Shown here: positions 1 through 7,553 of the stretch, in pieces
Layout: every line of letters begins with the position of its first letter
How positions within the stretch are numbered: position 1 is the stretch's first letter
Source of the DNA: Paracoccus sp041927875
Lineage (GTDB): Bacteria; Pseudomonadota; Alphaproteobacteria; Rhodobacterales; Rhodobacteraceae
Assembly: GCF_041927875.1 (NCBI RefSeq)
Contig: NZ_JBHFHN010000009.1
Direction: 5' to 3' (one strand)
DNA length: 64,000 nucleotides
Notes under the pieces: model-generated
Database searches by the model: none
Seen by the model: the letters and a program-made list of their open reading frames with translations, nothing else
Told to the model about the DNA's origin: nothing
Program-made: the position numbers and the translations under genes

Positions 1-531
1 ATCCTCTTGCGCCTTGGCGCGGATCACCGGGTCCAGCGCGCCGAAGGGTTCGTCCATCAGCAGCAGGTCGGGCCGCGCCGCCAGGGCGCGCGCCACGCCG
101 ACGCGCTGTTGCTGGCCGCCCGACAGTTCATGCGGCATCCGGTCACGGAACTGCGCCGGGTCAAGCTGGAACAGGGTCAGCAGCTCATCCACGCGGGCGG
201 CGATCTCGGCCGGTTTCCAGCCCAGCAGGCGCGGCACGGTGGCAATATTCTGGCCCACCGTGCGATGCGGGAACAGGCCATGGCCCTGGATCGCATAGCC
301 GATGCGGCGGCGCAGCAGGTGCGGTTCGATCGCGGCGGTGTCCTGCCCCTCGATCATCACCCGCCCCGAGGTCGGCTCAACCAGGCGGTTGATCATCCTG
401 AGCAGCGTGGTCTTGCCCGACCCGGACGTGCCGACCAAAGCCGCGATCTGGCCGGTCTCGACGGTCAGGCTGACGTCCTTGACCACGGTGGTCGTGCCAT
501 AGGTCTTGGTCAGGTGTTCGATGGCGATCAT
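1..531 (-). CDS. Quaternary-amine ABC importer ATPase, 3' end cut by window edge
   Basis: This is the N-terminal 177 residues of an ABC ATPase; the C-terminus lies beyond the window start. It should energise uptake of a betaine-type compound through the permease encoded just upstream. The translation shows a Walker A motif (GTSGSGKTT, about residues 34-42), a Q-loop region, the signature LSGGQQQR (about 139-146) and Walker B ending in LLLMDEPFGALDP (about 157-169). The ATG at 529-531 lies 11 bases after the permease stop, so it is the last visible gene of the lyase/importer operon. OpuCA/YehX-type ATPases often carry C-terminal CBS domains, which cannot be judged here. The ATPase assignment is firm; the substrate class comes from the neighbours. 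Confidence 0.9.
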   Translation of the reverse strand, partial: MIAIEHLTKTYGTTTVVKDVSLTVETGQIAALVGTSGSGKTTLLRMINRLVEPTSGRVMIEGQDTAAIEPHLLRRRIGYAIQGHGLFPHRTVGQNIATVPRLLGWKPAEIAARVDELLTLFQLDPAQFRDRMPHELSGGQQQRVGVARALAARPDLLLMDEPFGALDPVIRAKAQED

Positions 532-542
532 GGCCGATCCTT

Positions 543-1721
543 TCACGACGTCCGGGGGCGGGGGCGGCGGTCCAGCGCCTCGACCAGCAAATCAAGCGCG
601 ATCCCGGCGACCAGCGCCAGGCAGATGGTGGGCAAGGCGCCCAGCAGCACCAGATCCATGGCGGTCTGGTTCAGGCCCTGAAAGACGAAGCTGCCAAAGC
701 CGCCGCCGCCGATCAGCCCGGCGATGACTGCCAGGCCGATGTTCTGCACCAGCACGATGCGCACCGCCGCCAGCAGCACCGGCAGCGCCAGCGGCAGCAG
801 CACCCCGGTCAGCACCTGGCGCGGCGTCATCCCCAGCCCCAGCGCGGCATCGCGGGTGGCCGGATCGATGCCGTTCAGGCCGACCAGCGTGTTGGACACC
901 ACCGGCAGCAGCGCATACAGAAACAGCGCCACCAGCGCCGGAAAGATGCCGATCCCGGCGATGCCCAGATCGGCCGCACCGGGCACCTTCGCCGCGACCC
1001 AGCCAAAGATCGGGATCATGATCCCGAACAAGGCCAGCGAGGGGATCGTCTGCAACATGTTCAGCACCCCCAGCACGGCACGGCGCAGGGGCGGAAGTTG
1101 ATAGATCACCACGCCCAGGGGCAGCCCCACGGCCAGCGCCGCGCCCAGCGATCCGAAGGCAAGCAGCAGATGGGTCCGCGCCTCGCGCGCGAACAGATCG
1201 GCGCGGGCGGCGTATTCGCGCATCACCGAAATGCCATCCAGCGCACCGCTGGCCAGCACCAGCGCGATGGCCGCGCAGACCGCGATCAGGATGCCCGCCC
1301 GCGCCCGCAGCGACAGCGGCAGCCGGGTCAGCGCATCGGTCGCCATCAGCGCAAAGGCCAGCGCCAGCAGCCAAAAGCCGCTGGCCGGGGCGACGCGGGC
1401 GATGGTGTTGCCCTCGGGCGTCAGGTGGCGGGCGGCGGCGCCCAAAGCCAGCGTGACCGCCAGCACCCCGGCCAGGCCGATGGCCAGCCGAAGGCGCTGC
1501 GGCAGCCGCGCCGCGACACCGGCGATCAGCCCCGCCGCCATCGCCAGCGACAGCCCCCAGCCCCAGATCGCGGGCAGCGCCTGCGCCAGTGCGATGCCCT
1601 GCCCCAGAACGATGCGGTTGGGGCGGAACTGCACCAGCGGCAGGATCAGCGCGATCAGACCCAGCACCGCGAACACCGCGCCGGTCCGGCTGATCATGAT
1701 GGCGGTGGCATGGCGCTGCAT
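543..1721 (-). CDS. Quaternary-amine ABC importer permease (YehY/OpuCB-like)
   Basis: Inner-membrane permease of 392 residues. The C-terminal half (about 180-385) is a standard binding-protein-dependent transport domain, with an EAA-type loop around GIDPATRDAALGLGM that docks the ATPase. The N-terminal half adds several extra hydrophobic segments (about 10-160), which is typical of the longer YehY branch rather than the ~220-residue ProW/OpuCB type. An AAGGA box eight bases upstream supports the ATG at 1721. It lies between the binding-protein gene (52-base gap holding a GC-rich hairpin) and the ATPase gene. Family knowledge suggests glycine betaine or similar trimethylammonium compounds; the linked lyase raises the possibility of a catabolic rather than osmoprotective role. 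Confidence 0.9.
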   Translation of the reverse strand: MQRHATAIMISRTGAVFAVLGLIALILPLVQFRPNRIVLGQGIALAQALPAIWGWGLSLAMAAGLIAGVAARLPQRLRLAIGLAGVLAVTLALGAAARHLTPEGNTIARVAPASGFWLLALAFALMATDALTRLPLSLRARAGILIAVCAAIALVLASGALDGISVMREYAARADLFAREARTHLLLAFGSLGAALAVGLPLGVVIYQLPPLRRAVLGVLNMLQTIPSLALFGIMIPIFGWVAAKVPGAADLGIAGIGIFPALVALFLYALLPVVSNTLVGLNGIDPATRDAALGLGMTPRQVLTGVLLPLALPVLLAAVRIVLVQNIGLAVIAGLIGGGGFGSFVFQGLNQTAMDLVLLGALPTICLALVAGIALDLLVEALDRRPRPRTS

Positions 1722-1744
1722 CCGGTCGTCCTTGTCGGGTGGCA

Positions 1745-1765
1745 GGGGGCGGGGCAGCCGCCCCC
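1745..1765 (-). promoter_or_regulatory. GC-rich hairpin between binding-protein and permease genes
   Basis: A perfect 8-bp stem (GGGGGCGG / CCGCCCCC on the + strand) with a 5-base loop lies in the 52-base gap after the binding-protein stop. There is no T-run. By analogy with many ABC importer operons it may act as a partial terminator or RNA-stabilising hairpin that lets the binding protein be made in excess over permease and ATPase. That role is inferred. Confidence 0.55.
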
Positions 1766-1773
1766 CGATTTGG

Positions 1774-2685
1774 TTACTTCAGAACGCCTGCGCGGGTCAG
1801 ATAGTCCTTGGCGACCGCCGCCGCAGGCTCACCGCCAACCTGGATGCGGCCGTTCAGTTCCTGAAGCGTGACCAGATCCAGCTTGGCAAAGATCGGGTTC
1901 AGCACTTCGGCGATCTGCGGATAGGCCTCCAGCACCTCGGCGCGTACGGTGGGCGCGGCCTGATAGACGGGCTGCACGCTCTTGTCGTCCTCCAGCACCA
2001 TCAGCCCGGCGGGGGCAATGCCGCCATCGGTGCCATAGACCATCGCCGCATTCACGCCCGAGGTCTGCTGCGCCGCCGCCGCGATGGTCGCCGCCGTGTC
2101 GCCACCCGACAGTTGCACCAACTGGTCGGGGGTCAGCACAAAGCCATAGGTGGTCTGGAACGCGGGCAGCGCCGCCGGCGCGGTCACGAACTCGGTCGAG
2201 GCCGCCAGCTTGACCGCCCCGCCCCCGGCCACATACTTGCCGAAATCCGACATGGTTTTCAGGCTGTTGGCATCCGCAATCTCGGACCGGATGGCGATCG
2301 CCCAGGTGTTGTTCGCGGGCGAGGCATCCAGCCAGATGATGTTGTTCTTGTCCTTGTCCAGCTCGGCCGCGCGGGCATGGGCGGCGGCGGCATCTTTCCA
2401 GACGTCGCTGTCGGCCTCATTAAAGAAGAACGCGGCATTGCCGGTGTATTCGGGATAGATGTCGATCTGCCCGGCGGTGATCGCGTCGCGCATGATCGGG
2501 GTGCCGCCCAGTTGCAGCTTGTCCTGCACCGGAAGGCCGGCATTTTGCAGGGCCATCAGGATGATGTTGCCCAAAAGACCGCCCTCGGTGTCGATCTTGG
2601 ACGACACGACGATATCCTTGGCGGTGGCGGCGGAGGCGGACAGCCCGATCAGGGCGGCGGCCAGGGCCGTGACAGTGCGTTTCAT
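1774..2685 (-). CDS. Periplasmic quaternary-amine-binding protein (OsmF/YehZ family)
   Basis: Predicted periplasmic binding protein of 303 residues with a Sec signal peptide (about 1-22, ending SASAATA). It shows the OpuAC-like hallmarks of the OsmF/OpuCC group: an early IVVSSKIDTEG segment, LGGTPIMRDAITAG, then IDIYPEYTGN. This fold uses aromatic residues to hold trimethylammonium head groups; homologues bind glycine betaine, choline, carnitine and, in EgtU proteins, ergothioneine. Its ATG overlaps the lyase stop by 4 bases, so the two are probably translationally coupled. That tight pairing suggests the bound ligand, or a relative of it, is the lyase substrate. The exact ligand cannot be read from sequence. 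Confidence 0.92.
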   Translation of the reverse strand: MKRTVTALAAALIGLSASAATAKDIVVSSKIDTEGGLLGNIILMALQNAGLPVQDKLQLGGTPIMRDAITAGQIDIYPEYTGNAAFFFNEADSDVWKDAAAAHARAAELDKDKNNIIWLDASPANNTWAIAIRSEIADANSLKTMSDFGKYVAGGGAVKLAASTEFVTAPAALPAFQTTYGFVLTPDQLVQLSGGDTAATIAAAAQQTSGVNAAMVYGTDGGIAPAGLMVLEDDKSVQPVYQAAPTVRAEVLEAYPQIAEVLNPIFAKLDLVTLQELNGRIQVGGEPAAAVAKDYLTRAGVLK

Positions 2686-4286
2686 GCGGGAATCTCCTGC
2701 TGGTGAAAAGGCTGGGGGCAGTCTGGCCGGTCATTGTCAACCGGCGCAAGGCCCAGCATCCGATCGAAGCCCGGAAAAGGCGCCGCAGCGACATGGGCGC
2801 TGACAAAATCGGCATCGGCCAGCGCCCCGGCCAGCGCCATCAGCGGGCCCGATTGCGGCCGGTCGGCGGTCAGCGGCGGGATATGGGCGCGCACCCGGCC
2901 ATGCACCAGCGCCGCCACCCCCGGCGCTGCGCGCAAGGCCCGCAGGTCCAGCGCCTGCGTCGCCAGCATCGCCTCGACCGCCAGCAGCCAATGAAGCGCG
3001 TCCAGTTGCTCGCCCAGCCGCCCCGCAGAAAGCGAGATGAACGCCGCCTCATCCTCCAGCCCCGCCGCGACGGTCTGGTTCAGAACCGAGATCGGCATCG
3101 CCGCCGCCGTCATCCGCACCGACTGTTCCAGCGCCAGTTTCATCACCGGGCCATAGCCGGTGGCGACAGTGCCGGGCGGGACCAGATTGACGGTCAGCCC
3201 CTCAAGCCCGCCATTGGTCAACAGCAGGCAGCGATTGAAGACGTTTCGGCCTAGGTGGGCCATCGCGACCTTCAGCGCCGACATGCGCAGCGACAGGCCC
3301 ATCAGCAGGCTGCCACCGCTGGTCACCACGCGCCCGTCGATCACCATCGGGTTGTCATCGACCTGCGCGGTCTCGTCGATCACCGCCTGCGCGGCTTCGG
3401 CCATGGCGGTGGCGGCGCCGGCAAAGACCTGCACCAGCATCCGCCCCGACAGCGGGTCATGCACCCGACCCACTGCGGGCCAATCGGTCGCGGCTTCGGC
3501 GGCCATCAGGAACCAGCCCGCCAGATCGCGTTCGCTGCGATGGCCTGACCGCGCGGCGGCCCACCAGACGTCGCGGTCCAGCCCCATCGCCTGCGCCCCC
3601 AGCACCGCCTGCGCCATCGCCTGCCGCAGCAGCCGACCCGCGCGCAGCACCTGCGCCGCCGATTTCGCCAGGCCAAAGGAATTGGTGCCGACCGCCGCCA
3701 GCCCGTCGCGCGGCGGCATCGGATGCGGGCGCAGGCCACAGCGGGCCAGCGCGACCCCGGCAGGCAGGGTCTCGCCGCCCATCCGCACCTGCCCCTCGCC
3801 GGTCAGCACCGTGGCCACCTGCCCCATCTGCCCCAGATCCGCGCAACCGGCCGAGCCGCGCCGCAGCAGCACCGGCAGGCAGTCGTGGTTCAGCAGCGCC
3901 GCCAGCATCTGCGCCAGTTCGGGCGTGGTGCCGACTTGCCCGGTCAGCAGTGTGTTCAGCCGCAGCGCAAGGGTCAGCCGGGCGATGCCGTCGGGCATGT
4001 CCTCGCCCACGGCAATCTGATGGGCATGGGGCAAAGCGGCGCTGAAGGTCGTCAGATCCGCGCCGTCATGTTCGGTGTCCTTCATGGCGCCGACGCCGGT
4101 GGTCGATCCATAGATCGCCTGCCCGCCCGCCAGCGCCGCTTGAAAGGCCGCCCGCCCCGCCGTCATCCGCGCCATTGCCGCCGGATCGATCGTCACCCGC
4201 ACAGGCCCCGCTGCGATCCGCGCCAGGTCGCACAAGGCCAGCGGGGATCCGTTCAGCTTGATCGGGGTCGGGGTCACGTCAGCCAT
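2682..4286 (-). CDS. Aromatic-amino-acid-lyase (HAL/PAL) homologue lacking the MIO triad
   Basis: Protein of 534 residues with the full-length fold signature of histidine/phenylalanine ammonia-lyases: YGSTTGVG with the catalytic-type Tyr59, LPHAHQIAVGE (85-95), the DDNPMV region (310-315) and LEDEAA (410-415). The normal GSVGASGDLAPL block, whose Ala-Ser-Gly cyclises into the electrophilic MIO cofactor, reads GSAGCADLGQMG here (144-155). It has no ASG/TSG/CSG and appears one residue shorter. The usual GLAL-NGT block is also altered (GLAAVGTN, 195-202). The enzyme therefore cannot work as a classical MIO ammonia-lyase. MIO-less members of this superfamily include, as I recall, ergothionase, which eliminates trimethylamine from a betaine; the linked betaine-type importer fits such chemistry. 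It is the first gene of the operon. Confidence 0.85.
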   Translation of the reverse strand: MADVTPTPIKLNGSPLALCDLARIAAGPVRVTIDPAAMARMTAGRAAFQAALAGGQAIYGSTTGVGAMKDTEHDGADLTTFSAALPHAHQIAVGEDMPDGIARLTLALRLNTLLTGQVGTTPELAQMLAALLNHDCLPVLLRRGSAGCADLGQMGQVATVLTGEGQVRMGGETLPAGVALARCGLRPHPMPPRDGLAAVGTNSFGLAKSAAQVLRAGRLLRQAMAQAVLGAQAMGLDRDVWWAAARSGHRSERDLAGWFLMAAEAATDWPAVGRVHDPLSGRMLVQVFAGAATAMAEAAQAVIDETAQVDDNPMVIDGRVVTSGGSLLMGLSLRMSALKVAMAHLGRNVFNRCLLLTNGGLEGLTVNLVPPGTVATGYGPVMKLALEQSVRMTAAAMPISVLNQTVAAGLEDEAAFISLSAGRLGEQLDALHWLLAVEAMLATQALDLRALRAAPGVAALVHGRVRAHIPPLTADRPQSGPLMALAGALADADFVSAHVAAAPFPGFDRMLGLAPVDNDRPDCPQPFHQQEIPA

Positions 4287-4344
4287 CCTTTCGCAGTCAT
4301 ATTCAGCCTAGCGGCGCCGCGCGATCCCAGGCATATGCCAAAAC

Positions 4345-5505
4345 ATGAACAGGGGGATCACCGGCTTGCGCACATCGACCATCATAGGCGCCTCACTGGC
4401 GCTGGAACAGGGCGGTCTGCGGGCGGCGGCGCGGGTCAGCGGACAGCCGGTTGCCACCTTGGGCGCCGCGCTGACGGTGCTGGAAACGGCGCTTGGCCTG
4501 ACCCTGGTGCGGCGCGGCCCCGGCGGGCTGGCGCTGACGGTTCAGGCACAAGGCCACAGCCCCGCCATCGCCAGGCTGGCGGCGCGCTGCCGCGACCTGC
4601 AAGTGGGGGCGGCGCGGCCGGTCGGGCTGGCGGCGCTGTTTCGCTTTGCGCAGGTGGCGCGCAGCGGGTCGATCCGCGCGGCGGCGCTGCAACTGGGGCT
4701 GGCCCAGCCGCATCTGACCCGCCAGATCGCGCAGCTGGAAATCGCGCTGGACCGTCCGCTGCTGATCCGCGATGCCAGCGGCGCGCGCCCCACGCCGCAG
4801 GGCCAATCGCTGATCCCCGCCATCGAGGCGCTGGAGGCCGACTGGCTGGCGCTGACCGCCGCCGCTCGCGCCAGCGCCCCGCCGCAGGCCCGCCGTCACG
4901 CCCTTGGCACGATCATCCCGGCCACGCCCGGCGGCGATCTGGCGGCGCTGATCGGGCGCATCGCCCGCGATCTGGCGCTGCGGCAAGGCGACCGGCTGGC
5001 GATCACCGCCTCACCGGCCGAGGAGCTGCTGGCTGGGCTGGACAGCGGCAAGTTCGACGCGGTGATCGTCGATGCCCCCGCGCCGGGCGCGGCCTATCGC
5101 CAGCACCTGTTGGCGCGCGGGGCCTTGGCGATGGTGGGCCGGGCGCTGCCCGCGACAGCCACCGACCGCGACGGGCTGCGCGCCGCGCTGATCGCGCAGC
5201 CGCTGGCCCTGCAAACCCGCCACAGCGGCCTGCGCCAGCGGGCCGAGGCGTTTCTGGATGCCCATGCCGGCCCCGACTGGCGCGATCTGACCCGCGTGAT
5301 CGAGGTCGACTCGCTGCCCGTCATCGTCCGGCTGGCGCGCGATGGCGATGTCTGTTCGGTGCTGCCCGGCCATCCCAGCCTGCAACTGCCGCCCGCGATG
5401 CAACTGGCCCTGCCCGGCGATTATGACCAAAGTATCTGGCTGACCTGGCTGAACCGCCCCAAGGCGGGTGCGTTGGCGGCGCGGATCGTGGCCTTGGCGG
5501 GATGA
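4345..5505 (+). CDS. LysR-type regulator with two tandem winged-helix domains
   Basis: Regulator of 386 residues, about 80 longer than typical LysR proteins. Residues about 15-70 form a degenerate LysR-like winged helix (LRAAARVSGQPVATLGAALT). Residues about 94-155 form a second, canonical one (SIRAAALQLGLAQPHLTRQI followed by LEIALDRPLLIRD). A LysR substrate-binding domain follows (about 165-380). The two helices align with each other across their length, so a domain duplication is the likely origin. It diverges from the lyase/importer operon over a 58-bp gap, the usual arrangement for a LysR protein controlling its neighbour. No convincing ribosome-binding site precedes the ATG at 4345. The inducer is unknown; a transported or cleaved betaine is plausible. 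Confidence 0.85.
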   Translation: MNRGITGLRTSTIIGASLALEQGGLRAAARVSGQPVATLGAALTVLETALGLTLVRRGPGGLALTVQAQGHSPAIARLAARCRDLQVGAARPVGLAALFRFAQVARSGSIRAAALQLGLAQPHLTRQIAQLEIALDRPLLIRDASGARPTPQGQSLIPAIEALEADWLALTAAARASAPPQARRHALGTIIPATPGGDLAALIGRIARDLALRQGDRLAITASPAEELLAGLDSGKFDAVIVDAPAPGAAYRQHLLARGALAMVGRALPATATDRDGLRAALIAQPLALQTRHSGLRQRAEAFLDAHAGPDWRDLTRVIEVDSLPVIVRLARDGDVCSVLPGHPSLQLPPAMQLALPGDYDQSIWLTWLNRPKAGALAARIVALAG

Positions 5506-5565
5506 CGCGGCTTGGCAGCGGTGCGCGCGCGTCCTAGCCTCCGCGCAACCACAAAGGACGCCGCG

Positions 5566-6933
5566 ATGACCGACCCCGCCTTTCCCAGCCTGCGTCAGGC
5601 CACCGCCGTCTGGGCGCGGATTGCGCTGCTGTCCTTTGGCGGCCCCGCCGGACAGATCGCGGTCATGCACCGCATCCTGGTGCAGGAACGCCGCTGGCTG
5701 GGCGACGGGCGGTTCCTGCATGCGCTGAACTTTTGCATGGTGCTGCCCGGCCCCGAGGCGATGCAACTGGCCACCTATATCGGCTGGCTGATGCACGGGG
5801 TGCGCGGCGCGCTGATCGCGGGCGGGTTGTTCATCCTGCCCGGCGTGATCTCGATCCTGGCTTTGTCCTGGGTCTATGCGATCTGGGGGCAGGTCAGCCT
5901 GGTCGCGGCGATCTTCCTGGGGCTGAAGGCCGCGGTGCTGGCGATCGTCGTGCAGGCGGTGATCCGGCTGTCGCGCCGGGCGCTGCGCAGTCGCGCGGCC
6001 TGGGGCATCGCCATTGCGGCGCTGATCGCGATTATGGCACTGCGGGTGCCATTTCCTGTGGTGATCGCCGCGGCGGCGCTGATCGGGCTGATCGGCGCGC
6101 AGGCCGGGTGGCGCGCGTTCCAGACGGGCGGCGGCGGCGGTCATGGCACGGCGGCGGCGACGGTCGAGGATGCCGCGACCCTGCTGGGCGATGACAGCAC
6201 GCCACCGCCGGGCGCGCGCCGCGCCGCCACCCGCGCCGGGATCATCGCGCTGATCGCCTGGCTGGCACCGGTTGCCGCACTGCTGATCTGGCGCGGTCCC
6301 GGCGATGTCTTTGCCGACCTGGCGCTGTTCTTTTCCAAGATGGCTGTGCTGACCTTTGGCGGCGCCTATGCGGTGCTGGCCTGGGTCGCGCAAGAGGCCG
6401 TCGCCACCCACGGCTGGCTGCGCCCCGGCGAGATGCTGGACGGTCTGGGCATGGCCGAGACCACCCCCGGCCCGCTGATCATGGTGCTGCAATTCGTGGG
6501 CTTCATGGCCGCCCTGCGCGGCGCGGGCTGGGATCAGGCGCTGTGGGCGGGCACCTTGGGCGGGCTGCTGACCACCTGGGTCACCTTTCTGCCCTGTTTC
6601 GCGCTGATCTTTCTGGGCGCCCCGCACATGGAGGCGCTGCGCCAGAACCGCGCCATCGCCGCCGCGCTGTCGGCAGTGACGGCGGCGGTGGTCGGCGTCA
6701 TCGCCAATCTGGCGATCTGGTTCGCCCTGCATGTGATCTGGACCAAGGTGCAGACCCACCAGATCGGCCCGCTACGGCTGGACCTGCCGGTGCCCGGATC
6801 GCTTGACCCGGCGGCGGCGGGGCTGGCGGTGCTGGCGATGGTTGCGGTCTTCGGGCTGCGGATGGGTGTCGCCTCGGTGCTGGCGATCAGCGCGGCGGCC
6901 GGGCTGGCGCTGCATCTGGCGGGGCTGGCCTAG
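5566..6933 (+). CDS. chrA: Chromate transporter, two-domain CHR family
   Basis: Polytopic membrane protein of 455 residues with two homologous CHR domains. Each starts with an FGG motif (SFGGPAG near residue 22, TFGGAYA near 263) and has a PGP motif (LPGPEAM and TTPGPLI). This is the long-chain CHR architecture, whose characterised members export chromate and some of which respond to sulfate. A Ser/Thr- and Ala-rich linker (about 185-220) joins the halves. The ATG at 5566 is preferred over upstream in-frame codons because the protein then begins just before the first conserved domain. It follows the LysR gene by 60 bases in the same direction; I see no functional link to the lyase cassette. 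Its stop overlaps the convergent pdeM gene by 4 bases. Confidence 0.9.
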   Translation: MTDPAFPSLRQATAVWARIALLSFGGPAGQIAVMHRILVQERRWLGDGRFLHALNFCMVLPGPEAMQLATYIGWLMHGVRGALIAGGLFILPGVISILALSWVYAIWGQVSLVAAIFLGLKAAVLAIVVQAVIRLSRRALRSRAAWGIAIAALIAIMALRVPFPVVIAAAALIGLIGAQAGWRAFQTGGGGGHGTAAATVEDAATLLGDDSTPPPGARRAATRAGIIALIAWLAPVAALLIWRGPGDVFADLALFFSKMAVLTFGGAYAVLAWVAQEAVATHGWLRPGEMLDGLGMAETTPGPLIMVLQFVGFMAALRGAGWDQALWAGTLGGLLTTWVTFLPCFALIFLGAPHMEALRQNRAIAAALSAVTAAVVGVIANLAIWFALHVIWTKVQTHQIGPLRLDLPVPGSLDPAAAGLAVLAMVAVFGLRMGVASVLAISAAAGLALHLAGLA

Positions 6934-7553
6934 CCGAAGGGAACCGGCACCGCGCGGCTGCCGCCCAGCAGCACCGCCCGGCCCGGCCCGACCAGATCAC
7001 GCAGGAGTCCCGTGTCCGCATCCATGCCGCCGGTATAGCTGCCAAAGGCGGGCAGGATCAGATGGTCGCGCCCGATCAGAAAAGCCGCGCGCCGCCGCCC
7101 GGCAACCGTCACCTTGGGGTGGAAATGCCCCGACATGTCAGGCCCCGCCCCAGCCTGATGGCGAAGCGTGATGCCCGCCAGCGTGATCTGCGCCGGATCG
7201 TCGCCCGGATCGTGATTGCCGCCGATCCAGACCAGATCGCAGCGCGACGCCAGCCCGGCCAGCACCGCGCCATCCTCGGCCGACAGCTCACCCCGCGCCT
7301 GATCGTCGTCGAAACTGTCGCCCAGCAGGATCACCTGGCGGGGCGACAGGGCGGCGACCTCGGCCATCAGCCGGGCCAGCGTGTCGCGGTTATCGAAAGG
7401 CGGTAGCAACGCGCCGCCGCGCCGCGCCATCCGTCCCGCCTTGCCCAGATGCAGATCAGCCAGCACCAGCGCGCCCTGACCCGGCCACCACAGCCCACCC
7501 GAGGGCCGCGCGATCAGCCGCGCACCGGCGAAATCAAAGGCATATCCCGTCAC
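6930..7553 (-). CDS. pdeM: Ligase-associated metallophosphoesterase endonuclease PdeM (MPE)
   Basis: Binuclear metallophosphoesterase of 207 residues. Metal-binding motifs appear in order: ADLHLGK (about 33-39), LLGDSFDDD (about 76-84), GNHDPGD (about 113-119) and SGHFHPK (about 142-148). Family knowledge: the Pseudomonas putida homologue is a manganese-dependent DNA endonuclease encoded with LHR helicase, ATP-dependent ligase and MBL exonuclease. The same four-gene set is present here, PdeM last, with its ATG overlapping the helicase stop by 4 bases. A role in processing damaged DNA ends is inferred from that context. Length matches the family. Confidence 0.95.
   Translation of the reverse strand: MTGYAFDFAGARLIARPSGGLWWPGQGALVLADLHLGKAGRMARRGGALLPPFDNRDTLARLMAEVAALSPRQVILLGDSFDDDQARGELSAEDGAVLAGLASRCDLVWIGGNHDPGDDPAQITLAGITLRHQAGAGPDMSGHFHPKVTVAGRRRAAFLIGRDHLILPAFGSYTGGMDADTGLLRDLVGPGRAVLLGGSRAVPVPFG

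Noticed and set aside
2682..4286. Calling the lyase a histidine ammonia-lyase (hutH)
   Set aside because: The MIO triad is absent and no hutU, hutI or hutG gene is adjacent, so ammonia elimination from histidine is not supported.
5566..6933. Treating chrA as part of the lyase/LysR system
   Set aside because: It is only adjacent; the CHR family has no known link to betaine chemistry and has its own spacing of 60 bp.
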